61,002 nt of DNA from an uncultured Candidatus Saccharibacteria bacterium. GTDB lineage: Bacteria > Patescibacteriota > Saccharimonadia > Saccharimonadales > Saccharimonadaceae. The notes beneath the pieces were generated by a model. That model made no database searches and had not been told where the DNA came from. It saw only the letters and a program-made list of their open reading frames with translations. The DNA lies in NCBI GenBank assembly GCA_946415265.1, contig CAMKRV010000002.1, positions 1 through 61,002 on the forward strand. Reading direction: 5' to 3'. Below are positions 15,935 through 23,628 of the stretch, piece by piece; position 1 is the first letter of the stretch; each line of letters starts with the position of its first letter. The translations under genes were made by a program, and so were the position numbers.

Positions 15935-16135
15935 ATTACGGCTCAAGCAAAGAAAAAAACTGCAACCAAAACCGCGAAAAAAACCACTCGCACCACCACT
16001 AAAAAAGCTGCCAAAAAAGGCATCTGCTACGAAAAATATCAGCGTGGTCAAAAATCCAACACTTTCTTTATCATTTCTATGACTGTCCTCGCGGCTACTC
16101 TCCTCTTCGCCAATTTATTGATGATTGTAGGATAG
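15935..16135 (+). CDS. Small basic single-pass membrane protein with non-ATG start
   Basis: A 66-residue protein: about 30 Lys/Thr/Ala-rich residues (KKKTATKTAKKTTRTTTKKA), then GICYEKYQRGQKS and one hydrophobic helix (FFIISMTVLAATLLFANLL). No ATG, GTG or TTG opens the frame. AAAAAGGA precedes ATT (15935) and ACG (15938), so a rare ATT start, as known for infC in other bacteria, is proposed. Its own terminator follows. Function unknown; the basic tail resembles DNA- or RNA-binding tails. Confidence 0.65.
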   Translation: MTAQAKKKTATKTAKKTTRTTTKKAAKKGICYEKYQRGQKSNTFFIISMTVLAATLLFANLLMIVG

Positions 16136-16150
16136 TTTAAGGTTAAAACA

Positions 16151-16177
16151 AAAATCTGCCCTCGAGGCAGATTTTTT
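16151..16177 (+). terminator. Intrinsic terminator
   Basis: AAAATCTGCC/GGCAGATTTT stem with loop CTCGA and a T6 run, 15 bp after the small membrane gene. Confidence 0.85.
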
Positions 16178-16192
16178 ATATCTCTATAAAAT

Positions 16193-16220
16193 TGACTTTT
16201 CCGCAAATCTGTGGTATTTT
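16193..16220 (+). promoter_or_regulatory. Promoter for 16268 gene
   Basis: TTGACT (16193-16198), 16 bp and TATTTT (16215-16220). Confidence 0.6.
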
Positions 16221-16267
16221 CAAAAAAGGAGTAATCCTGAAAGTACTTTTAAAAGGCGGTGTTTTTA

Positions 16268-17185
16268 TTGAAGAACTTCAAAAACTGGCTAAACAAGAAC
16301 ATGTGGATACTATCCCTGTTAGCGCTATTGGCTCTATTAGCTATCGACATTTATTTTCTCATACTTGGCTTGCGCTGGGAGATTGACTTTTTGGGATGCT
16401 CTTGTTGGTTCGCGAGCATCGCTCTTACCATTGTCTATATGGTTGTTTGTGTTCTGCTTCTTAGATCTAAGATATTAGAACTATATCTATCTAAAATTTA
16501 TCAAGAGATGGATCGTCTTTACTTCCACGGCTTCAAAATTTGGCGGTACTTTGAAACTGACGCAATTTCGCGATTGCAAGATTGGCTTGGCTTTGGGATG
16601 AGCTATGAAATGTCAGTATTAGCTATGCTTATTTTAAAGCATAACAAAACGGCCACTCTTTGTCGTGGTGACTACTACAATAAAGATGGAGTGTTCCAGA
16701 CCAGCCACTCTTGGGTAGAATTTAAAATCCCACTTTGCGGTTGGCATGTTGCTGACTTTTGTTGGCTAAGTAGTGGCTTTGCTAACAAAAAAGTCATCTT
16801 TAGACATTATGGTGGCGAATTTAAGAATAGATGGCACTGTAGCCACGAAGATTTTTGGGATATGTCGTTTCCAAATGTCTTACATAAGTCCATGCAAAGG
16901 AGAAAAGATTCCTGCATACTCAGGGATTTATCCATGTTTTGTGGTCCCAGTCCGGAAGAAGACGGCTTTCAAGAATGGTGCTATTCTGGACGCCATCTCA
17001 GATACGCCTGCGACGGACTTATGTTGTCATTCTACGCTGGAGGAAAACTGGTGTCGTCTCGTATTATTCGTGACTTTGTCAAAAACCCGAAACGTCGTCA
17101 GCCTAAAGCTAGGTCCATTAGGATTGCTCGTTTCTATGAGCGTGAGTTTCGAAAATGGCGCAGCCAGCAGAAAATCACCTACTAA
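16268..17185 (+). CDS. Membrane-anchored protein with transglutaminase-like domain
   Basis: A 305-residue protein: two N-terminal membrane helices (WILSLLALLALLAIDIYFLI and ASIALTIVYMVVCVLLL), then a cytoplasmic or extracellular domain. GFGMSYEMSVLAML, LCRGDYYN, TSHSWVEFK and GWHVADFCW follow the spacing of bacterial transglutaminase-like folds (Cys ... His ... Asp). The position where the catalytic Cys is expected (GxCYExS) reads GMSYEMS. The start is set by AAAGGCGGTG ending 7 nt before a TTG at 16268; a GTG at 16259 overlaps that site. Family assignment is my reading, not certain. Confidence 0.55.
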   Translation: MKNFKNWLNKNMWILSLLALLALLAIDIYFLILGLRWEIDFLGCSCWFASIALTIVYMVVCVLLLRSKILELYLSKIYQEMDRLYFHGFKIWRYFETDAISRLQDWLGFGMSYEMSVLAMLILKHNKTATLCRGDYYNKDGVFQTSHSWVEFKIPLCGWHVADFCWLSSGFANKKVIFRHYGGEFKNRWHCSHEDFWDMSFPNVLHKSMQRRKDSCILRDLSMFCGPSPEEDGFQEWCYSGRHLRYACDGLMLSFYAGGKLVSSRIIRDFVKNPKRRQPKARSIRIARFYEREFRKWRSQQKITY

Positions 17186-17209
17186 TCCCCTCTTGTGAGG
17201 GGATTTTCC
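17184..17209 (+). terminator. Intrinsic terminator
   Basis: AATCCCCTC/GAGGGGATT stem with TTGT loop and a short T-run, overlapping the stop of the 16268 gene. Confidence 0.75.
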
Positions 17210-17224
17210 CTACCCAAAACAAAG

Positions 17225-18376
17225 TTATTTTACTATGCCGCCGCCCAGGCAAATTTCACCATCATAAATCACGGCAGATTGCCCCGCCGCCGGCCGCTTG
17301 ATTTTATTCTCAAACTCCAACGTCGCGGTGTTATTTTCTCCGAGCATAATTTTCGCCGGAATCAGTGGCGCCCGATGGCGTAATCTGACGGCAACTCCAA
17401 TCTCCGATTCGAGACCGTCCGCGACCAACGGGGAGCGGTGTGAGCGAAGCTCCGCCCGTAACGACGGGCCGGAGCGAGCGAGTCGAGAATCGGATGGTTG
17501 AAGTTGCCTTACAAAAACGTCTTTCAGCTTCAACTTTTTAGTCCAGATATGTTCATCATTTAGATTTTTGGATACATATACTATATTTTTGTCTAAATCT
17601 TTCGCCACTACATAATACGGCAAGCCGTCGTTTATTTCTCCGGCTACACCATTAAGATATAACCCGTGCCTCTGTCCAATCGTATAAAATACTGCGCCCT
17701 CGTGGTAACCTAGCACTTTTTCACTCTCTATTTCACGTATTTCGCCAGGCTTAATATCAATATATTCTTTGAGAAAATCCTTCATCCCCACCTCACCTAC
17801 AAAACACACCCCCATGGACTCTTTTTTGTAGGCATTATGTAGGCCCTTTTCTTCAGCTAGCTTTTTTACCTCTGGTTTTAGCATCTCGCCAATTGGAAAT
17901 AAAGTGTGTACTAAGGCTTCGTCGGATATGCGATATAGAAAATACGTCTGATCCTTATTCTCGTCTACGGCACGTGCTAATTTGTCATCTATAACTCTAG
18001 CGTAATGTCCCGTTGCGATATAATCTGCCCCGCGTTTTATTGCTTCTTCATAAAACAATTTGAACTTAATCTCTTGGTTGCACATTACATCCGGATTTGG
18101 CGTGTTCCCCTTGCGAAACTCTTCCAGCATATATTCTACTACTTTTTCACGGTAGGCATCTTCAAAATCCCACACTTCAAAATCTATTCCTAGTTTTACG
18201 GCTACACGCTTGGCATCGGCCAAATCTTCCGCCCACGGACATTTCATGCCGGGTAGGTCTTTGGACCAGTTTTTCATGTATATGCCAGTAACTTTATATC
18301 CCTGTTCTTTCAAAAGTAAAGCAGAAACACTAGAATCCACTCCGCCGCTCATCCCTACAAATACCGTTTTAGTCAT
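17225..18376 (-). CDS. mnmA: tRNA 2-thiouridylase MnmA, with in-frame insert
   Basis: Thiolates U34 of tRNAs for Lys, Glu and Gln using persulfide sulfur. The PP-loop VGMSGGVDSSVSALLLKEQG is at the N-terminus. Catalytic Cys residues are in NPDVMCNQEIKF and GVCFVGE. The C-terminal beta-barrel is interrupted at about residues 289-329 by SDSRLARSGPSLRAELRS and following residues, translated from a palindromic element (17390-17508). It overlaps the upstream cysteine desulfurase by 8 bp, which fits a sulfur-donor/thiolase operon. Confidence 0.96.
   Translation of the reverse strand: MTKTVFVGMSGGVDSSVSALLLKEQGYKVTGIYMKNWSKDLPGMKCPWAEDLADAKRVAVKLGIDFEVWDFEDAYREKVVEYMLEEFRKGNTPNPDVMCNQEIKFKLFYEEAIKRGADYIATGHYARVIDDKLARAVDENKDQTYFLYRISDEALVHTLFPIGEMLKPEVKKLAEEKGLHNAYKKESMGVCFVGEVGMKDFLKEYIDIKPGEIREIESEKVLGYHEGAVFYTIGQRHGLYLNGVAGEINDGLPYYVVAKDLDKNIVYVSKNLNDEHIWTKKLKLKDVFVRQLQPSDSRLARSGPSLRAELRSHRSPLVADGLESEIGVAVRLRHRAPLIPAKIMLGENNTATLEFENKIKRPAAGQSAVIYDGEICLGGGIVK
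17390..17508 (+). repeat. Palindromic element inside mnmA (119 bp)
   Basis: Outer arms GGCAACTCCAATCTCCGATTC (left, here split as GGCAACTCC and CCGATTC) and GAATCGG ... AGTTGCC (right) are inverted repeats. The core GCTCCG-c-CCGT-AACG-ACGG-gc-CGGAGC is the same hairpin type as in uvrB and rsuA. Length is almost the same as theirs. Confidence 0.85.
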
Positions 18377-19514
18377 TGATTCTCTCCCTCTCTGTAGTTA
18401 CTACTTCATTAATAATCTGTGCTGCTTCGTGAATTTGTTCTTCGGTATTGGTCTCGCCAAGAGTCAACCGCAAAGACCCAGCGATTTGAGAGTCAGATAA
18501 CCCTATCGCGGTGAGTACGTGCGATTTTTGCCCCTTAGACGCTGCACAGGCCGCCCCAGTAGCCACATAGATTTCTTTTTCCTCCAAGAGGTAGATTAAC
18601 CTCTCTGCATCTATACCATTATAGCATAAAACTATAAAATTGTCAAGCGTATGCTTTTTGTTGATCAACTCATACCCCTGTAATTCAGATAGTAAAATTT
18701 GTTTAAAACGCTTATATTTTTTACGATTGCCGTTTAGGTGCTCTTTTGCTTCTTTTATGGCTGTGGCAAACCCTATTACACCTGGCACATTTTCGGTACC
18801 CGCCCGCAAGCCCTTTTCTTGCCCACCACCCATGGTGAGAGGTGATAATTTTACATCATGTGCTACATATAGCGCCCCCACACCTTTTGGCCCATAGACT
18901 TTTGCCGCGTTTAAGGTCAACATATCTACGCCGAGTCGCGCCACATTGATATCCAGCAGATTCAACGCCTGCGAAGCATCAGAATGTAGATAAATTGGAA
19001 TTTTAATGCCGCGCTTTAGCCTATCTATCCTAATCTCTCGTACCAGCGAGCCAATTTCTGCTAGCGGCTGGATTGTCCCGAGCTCGTTATTGGCTAGCGA
19101 TACAGAAATAAGAATTATATCATCGGTAATTTTAGCTTTCAAATCTTCCAGATTAATTAGGCCACTCGGTAAGACTTTTATCGCTCTGCCACCGTGTTGC
19201 TGCGCTACCGCTCGTACTGAATCATGCTCTGTTTCTAGATATAAGACCTCGCCCTTACCATGGTTGCGCTGTGCCGCTACGGTAAAGGCTAGGTTGTTCG
19301 CTTCCGTCGCTCCGCCAGTAATTACTATATCTGTTCCTTTGGCGCCAATCGCGTGTGCTATCACGCCTTTCGCCGTTTCGTAATCTGCGGCTACTTTCTT
19401 GGCCGGCAAATACGCCGCACTCGGGTTAAAAAACTCGCGTGTAGAATACGGCTCCATCGCCTGCAAAACCTTACGCGACACCGGTGTCGCCGCTGCATGA
19501 TCCAAATATATCAT
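18369..19514 (-). CDS. Cysteine desulfurase (NifS/IscS family)
   Basis: A 381-residue PLP enzyme that releases sulfur from cysteine for tRNA thiolation and Fe-S clusters. Visible: YLDHAAATPVSRKVL, TGGATEANNLAF, the PLP lysine in LNAAKVYGPKGVGALY (most homologues have SxHK, so the His is replaced by Ala here), GTENVPGVIGFATA and the mobile catalytic-Cys loop TGAACAASKG. It lies directly upstream of mnmA with an 8-bp overlap. TATAAT ends 7 nt before the ATG (leaderless). Confidence 0.94.
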   Translation of the reverse strand: MIYLDHAAATPVSRKVLQAMEPYSTREFFNPSAAYLPAKKVAADYETAKGVIAHAIGAKGTDIVITGGATEANNLAFTVAAQRNHGKGEVLYLETEHDSVRAVAQQHGGRAIKVLPSGLINLEDLKAKITDDIILISVSLANNELGTIQPLAEIGSLVREIRIDRLKRGIKIPIYLHSDASQALNLLDINVARLGVDMLTLNAAKVYGPKGVGALYVAHDVKLSPLTMGGGQEKGLRAGTENVPGVIGFATAIKEAKEHLNGNRKKYKRFKQILLSELQGYELINKKHTLDNFIVLCYNGIDAERLIYLLEEKEIYVATGAACAASKGQKSHVLTAIGLSDSQIAGSLRLTLGETNTEEQIHEAAQIINEVVTTERERIND

Positions 19515-19584
19515 AAAACATATTATAACATATTTCCCCCAATCCCGAAACCGTAAAGGAATAGTTAGCTAGTAATATGTAATA

Positions 19585-19636
19585 CAAAAAAGAAAGCCCC
19601 GAACCTACGCAATCCAGCGTTGCCTGGCGGACTTTC
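19585..19636 (-). terminator. Structured terminator RNA after nuclease ORF (copy 2)
   Basis: On the minus strand GAAAGTCC pairs with GGGGCTTTC before T6, and ACGC pairs with GCGT inside. Compared with copy 1 at 1820-1869 the stems change on both sides (U-G to C-G, C-G to U-A, G-C to A-U) while AGGTTCGG and CAGGCA stay fixed. Confidence 0.75.
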
Positions 19637-19657
19637 GATACCACCATTATACCTCAA

Positions 19658-20044
19658 TCATTTGCAAAAATCAACTATTCTTTTTTGTTTATCTATCAAA
19701 AGTAAACGCTTTATATTTCGAGATTCTCTGAACTGATAGTTTAATTCGTTTCTAATTTTGCTTATGTTCGTCTTCGAGAATCTAGCGTCAATAATAATAT
19801 TCTCTGATTGTTTAGCGGCGCTTCTAAGCGCATGCTGTAAATTATATTTTCCATTGCCAGTAGGTGTTTTTAATTCCCAATACAAATTATTAATCAAAAA
19901 ATCCGGCGTCCGCTGATTACTACGTGGGATAAACTTTATATTCGTCTTAAAATATTTTGCCAAAATATATGCCGCGGAAATTTCCCTGGTGCTAGGTCTA
20001 GGATAAATATTTTCGGGTATGATGATATTATATTTTTCTTTCAT
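19658..20044 (-). CDS. Standalone CdiA C-terminal-like tRNase/nuclease domain protein
   Basis: A 128-residue paralogue of the ORF at 1409, strongly similar along the first 100 residues (NIIIPENIYPRPSTREISAA, RTPDFLINNLYWELKTPTG, IIIDARFSKT) and diverged at the end. The same predicted catalytic Asp and Glu-X-Lys residues are kept, which suggests selection for activity. It again lies directly downstream of a FISUMP gene and ahead of the structured terminator RNA. No adjacent immunity gene is recognised. Confidence 0.65.
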   Translation of the reverse strand: MKEKYNIIIPENIYPRPSTREISAAYILAKYFKTNIKFIPRSNQRTPDFLINNLYWELKTPTGNGKYNLQHALRSAAKQSENIIIDARFSKTNISKIRNELNYQFRESRNIKRLLLIDKQKRIVDFCK

Positions 20045-20120
20045 AACAAAACCCTAGCACAAGGGGCAAAAAACTTCAACCCCTACCACTAGCTTACGCT
20101 TAGCTCTATTCTGGCTAGGG

Positions 20121-21803
20121 TTAATTTTCTTGCCGCACTACGCAGCGTATAGGCCTAGCAAAGCTTTTACTATTACTGTCATCGTTGCCGGCCGGGTAGA
20201 TATTGCTACTATCGAAGCGCAAATAGTAAGCGTTAGAACTGCCGCTAGCCGTATTGGACCAATAGCGACCACTCGCTGCTGGATAATACAATATGCTCCA
20301 GCCTATATTTCCGGACCGCACAAACCACAAAGGGGTAGTTCTTAAAGCGTTAAAACCACCGGTCTTATAACCTACGCTGTTCGTTCCGTTGGCTTTGTTG
20401 CTTGTAATATTATAATCATAAAGTAACTTGCCGAATTCGTTATAGACACTATCTGCGGTGTCGGTATTAGGTAATCTCCAGCCTCTAGGGCAAATAGAGT
20501 TAGCCGCCCTGGCCTTATCTGTACTAATGCCGCCAGAAGCATTAGAAGCTACAGCAGCAGTCCAGTTGTAGTAATTACCTGTACTATAATGGAGACAGTC
20601 TGCTTCACTGTGATCTACCTTACAAAGATCTAGAGAATCGTATCTTTTATCATTATTATTGTTACCAGAAGTATAGAAATAAGTATCGCCACCCTCTGCA
20701 GACCTTGGCGCTGTATTTTGGGTATCCCAACCGGTAACCGTGCCGGTGCTATAGTTAACAACTATACTAGATGTGGTGGCTTTGCTGGCTGGCGTCCACG
20801 TCCACACTCCACCACTCTCACTATATCCTCCGGCAGCATTGTAGATGCCTTGTCCAGAATCTTCAGGGTTAATGTCTGTATTCTCTGATGTAAGTGCAGC
20901 CACTCCCTCACAACCAATACATAGATCTAGGTTTTGTGTCATCCAAATATTCCCATCTGACATTTTTGTTACCCAGTATTTCTTCCCATCCCTTTCGTCT
21001 ATGGCTTGGATAGATTGATTGAGGCTTAAGCTATCCTTCCAAACAGCTACATCTTGCATAAAGTAGGTAGGAGTAGGAATAGCTTGGTTATTATGTAATA
21101 GTAAGTATCTCACTAAACCAGTATAAGTACCAGCAGGCTGTGTAGTAGAAGTATAGGCTGCATAAGTAGTAGTAAATGATGCCCCAGTCTGAGAACTCAC
21201 TGTACCACTAGCTTTAGATACTGCTGGCGTCCAACTGGCTGGTACTGCTACGTATTTATCTTCAAAGGCTGGGTCTATAGTAGGAGAATCATTCCCTACA
21301 TTGGTTACGATATTGTTAGTAGTAACAGTATTACCATTACTATCTATATTAGTATTAATATTACTTTTACTTAACTTCATCGCCCAAGCAGAATTAGCTC
21401 CTGAAGTAGCTGTGCCAGTTACTATATCATAATCACTGTTAATAGAACTCACTAATATACTCTGATTATTCGTATTAAAAGCCGGAGATGCTACATATAC
21501 AGTATAGCCATTACTATCATTACAATAGGTAGTCATAATAGTCTTACCAATATTATCTTTATAAGTACCATTAAGTAATGTAGCACTATGAGATTCTTCC
21601 ACATTACTAACTAAAGTGCAGGATACCGGTATAGAGAAGTCTAGATGGTCTGCAGAGGAATTAGTGGCAGAGCTATGAGACAAGGATAATACCAATACAG
21701 AAATAGTAAAGAGAGGCAGAATAATAATTAGGATGTTACGGAAAGCATAGTAGAAGAAATCTATTCTACTATTCATTAAAGATTGTTTTACTTTGTGGCC
21801 CAT
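20121..21803 (-). CDS. FISUMP-domain surface protein
   Basis: A 560-residue exported protein. The N-terminus MGHKVKQSLMNSRIDFFYYA followed by ILIIILPLFTISVLVLSL is a shared signal/anchor. Next comes an adhesin-like region (CTLVSNVEESHSATLLNGTY, YCNDSNGYTVYVASP, WAMKLS), then the FISUMP domain: YFMQDVAVW, WMTQNLDLCIG, YYNWTAAVAS, SICPRGWRLP, WFVRSGNIG, YWSNTASGSSNAYYLRF and a variable end closing PIRCVVR. The start at 21803 is chosen from GAGGT and from identity with the paralogues; an upstream Met lacks a site. A nuclease ORF and structured RNA follow. Confidence 0.9.
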   Translation of the reverse strand: MGHKVKQSLMNSRIDFFYYAFRNILIIILPLFTISVLVLSLSHSSATNSSADHLDFSIPVSCTLVSNVEESHSATLLNGTYKDNIGKTIMTTYCNDSNGYTVYVASPAFNTNNQSILVSSINSDYDIVTGTATSGANSAWAMKLSKSNINTNIDSNGNTVTTNNIVTNVGNDSPTIDPAFEDKYVAVPASWTPAVSKASGTVSSQTGASFTTTYAAYTSTTQPAGTYTGLVRYLLLHNNQAIPTPTYFMQDVAVWKDSLSLNQSIQAIDERDGKKYWVTKMSDGNIWMTQNLDLCIGCEGVAALTSENTDINPEDSGQGIYNAAGGYSESGGVWTWTPASKATTSSIVVNYSTGTVTGWDTQNTAPRSAEGGDTYFYTSGNNNNDKRYDSLDLCKVDHSEADCLHYSTGNYYNWTAAVASNASGGISTDKARAANSICPRGWRLPNTDTADSVYNEFGKLLYDYNITSNKANGTNSVGYKTGGFNALRTTPLWFVRSGNIGWSILYYPAASGRYWSNTASGSSNAYYLRFDSSNIYPAGNDDSNSKSFARPIRCVVRQEN

Positions 21804-22025
21804 CTTCTTTACCTCACTTATAATTAGCTTTACTAACTCCCCCATGTGGTGCCACTATATTAATGGGGATTAACAAAAATGGCACCGCAAGGGGTGCTAT
21901 ATCCAATTATTTACGTCAGCGACTACTCACGCAAAATCGGTTCCTTACGGTGCCGTTATTTTGTGTGAATAGCCATAATATAAAAATCGGCTGACTTTTT
22001 ATTAAATAATTGAATATAGCACTTT
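21804..22025 (-). ncRNA. FISUMP 5' leader RNA, copy 2
   Basis: Leader of about 220 nt. The message would start at a long hairpin (AGTGCTATATTCAATTATTT against AAATAATTGGATATAGCA). Its loop carries GGCACCGTAAGG (21943-21954 on the minus strand), which can pair over 12 bp with CCTTGCGGTGCC (21881-21892). A terminator-like GCACC/GGTGC hairpin with T5, a downstream GGCACC and an ATCCCCAT/ATGGGGGA helix follow before the ribosome binding site. The whole second half is almost identical in all three leaders. Confidence 0.7.
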
Positions 22026-22026
22026 C

Positions 22027-22032
22027 ATTATA
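22027..22032 (-). promoter_or_regulatory. -10 box of FISUMP leader, copy 2
   Basis: TATAAT on the minus strand, ending a few bases before the leader hairpin; the -35 is weak. Confidence 0.6.
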
Positions 22033-22133
22033 CCACGAGAATATTAAAATAGTGTAAATAAAAAATCTAATATATTGCTACAACGGTAAGTTGTTAAATT
22101 TTTAAGCCTAATTTTTAGTAGCATTGAGTAAAC

Positions 22134-22235
22134 CAAAGAAATTTTGAACGAATTTTAGGAAATTTGTCGTAGCGAACCCCCATCCGGCGTGAGACGCGCA
22201 AATTTCCGTTAAAAAAATCGTGAAAAATTTCCTTG
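22134..22235. repeat. Intergenic palindromic element with AT-rich arms (102 bp)
   Basis: Arms of about 35 bp: CAAAGAAATTTTGAACGA ... GGAAATTTG on the left and CAAATTTCC ... TCGTGAAAAATTTCCTTG on the right are inverted repeats. The centre GTAGCGAACCCCCATCCGGCG is GC-rich. It lies between the FISUMP leader and tig; short frames crossing it show no coding signals. Confidence 0.6.
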
Positions 22236-22280
22236 CGTGCAACGAAACCGCTATAAAAATTACGGTTTGAAAATTTAACA

Positions 22281-22313
22281 CAAAAATAGTTGCCGGGATT
22301 AATGGCAACTATT
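22281..22313 (-). terminator. tig terminator
   Basis: ATAGTTGCC/GGCAACTAT stem followed by TTTTTG on the minus strand, 14 bp after the tig stop. Confidence 0.8.
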
Positions 22314-22326
22314 TCGACCAAAATCT

Positions 22327-23604
22327 TTAGCTATTTTCTTTCACCAAGAATTCAAGCGTCTTTTCAATAATCATCCGGTTTTTGATATCCATTTTTACAT
22401 TTGGATCTTTGAGATTTTTCAAAGCCTCCGGTGATTTCTTGTATACATCTTTCAATTCGTTAATCTTGGCGGTTACCAAATCGTCCGATACGGTAATCTT
22501 ATTTTCTACCGCCAAAGTTTGTAGTACTAGAGATGCCTTTACGCGTGCTTCGGCGATTTTACGAGCTTCCTTTTCCCAGTTCTCCATAGTTTCGTTATTG
22601 CGCTCTAGAAAATCTTCAAAGCTCATGCCTTGCGAAGCAGCGTTGCGGCTCATGTCATCTTTAATCATCCGCATTTGATCATTAATCAAAATTTCTGGAG
22701 CTGGCACGGTGGATTTCTTTACCAAAGCATTGACAAGGTCGTCTTTGAACTTTTCTTCTAGCTTGTGTTCGTTTTGTGCTTTTAGATTCTTTTCAATATC
22801 GGCCTTTAGCTCCTTCAAATCTTTGAATGGACCACACTTTTTTGCCATCTCATCATCTATGGCTGGTTTGGTAATCTCGTTTACTTGCTTGAGTAATACC
22901 TCAAATACGGTCTTGGCACCGGCAAGATCTTTTACACCGTAATCTTTTGGGAAGGTGAGTTTTAAGTCAAACTTATCGCCTGGCTCGTGGCCGACAATAC
23001 CGTCCTCAAAGCCTGGGATGAAAGTTTTAGAGCCTAAAGTCAAATGATAATCCTTGGCCGAACCGCCCTTAAAAGCTTCACCGTCTTTTTTGCCAATAAA
23101 ATCAATGATTACTTCATCACCATCTGCTGCGGCGCGCTTTACGGTCTTTTTCTCGGCAAAAGAAGTTGCAATATTGTTTAGAATTTCTTTAATTTCCTTT
23201 TCGGAAACTTTTACTTCTTCTTTCTTGACGCCGAGTTTTTTAAAGTCGCCAAGCTTAATTTCTGGAATAATATCAGCTGTAGCGGTGTATTCTACTACCT
23301 CATCTGGCACATATTTGGTAACATTTACGCTAGGTAGCACCAGTGGCGATTTTTCGTTCTTGGAAAATGCCTCTATCACGGTGGCGCGCACGGCGGCATC
23401 TACCGTCTCGGCATTTAAGTCGTTTTCTGGGATAAACTTTTTAGCCACATCTACAGGTACCTTACCTTTGCGGAATCCTTCCACATGGATTTCTTTGGCT
23501 AACTTTTCTAGAGCCTTATCCTTGGCTGGCTTCAAATCTTTTGCATCTAGCGTCACGGTAATTTCTACGCGCGAATCAGACAGTTTCTTGACTGTAGTTT
23601 TCAT
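22327..23604 (-). CDS. tig: Trigger factor (ribosome-associated chaperone)
   Basis: A 425-residue folding chaperone. The N-terminal ribosome-binding domain has VEGFRKGKVPVDVAKKFI (the signature loop that docks on L23). The middle PPIase (FKBP-like) domain runs at about 155-240 (GDEVIIDFIGKKDGEAFKGG, GSKTFIPGFEDGIVGHEPGD). The C-terminal helical arms end LEFLVKENS. AGGAG lies before the start. Monocistronic, with a terminator behind it. Confidence 0.96.
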   Translation of the reverse strand: MKTTVKKLSDSRVEITVTLDAKDLKPAKDKALEKLAKEIHVEGFRKGKVPVDVAKKFIPENDLNAETVDAAVRATVIEAFSKNEKSPLVLPSVNVTKYVPDEVVEYTATADIIPEIKLGDFKKLGVKKEEVKVSEKEIKEILNNIATSFAEKKTVKRAAADGDEVIIDFIGKKDGEAFKGGSAKDYHLTLGSKTFIPGFEDGIVGHEPGDKFDLKLTFPKDYGVKDLAGAKTVFEVLLKQVNEITKPAIDDEMAKKCGPFKDLKELKADIEKNLKAQNEHKLEEKFKDDLVNALVKKSTVPAPEILINDQMRMIKDDMSRNAASQGMSFEDFLERNNETMENWEKEARKIAEARVKASLVLQTLAVENKITVSDDLVTAKINELKDVYKKSPEALKNLKDPNVKMDIKNRMIIEKTLEFLVKENS

Positions 23605-23628
23605 AATAACTCCTATATATTATATGTA

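Noticed and set aside
22108-22321. Two overlapping minus-strand frames of about 66-68 codons between the FISUMP leader and tig
   Set aside because: They run through the palindromic arms and the tig terminator, have no ribosome binding site and no recognisable protein.
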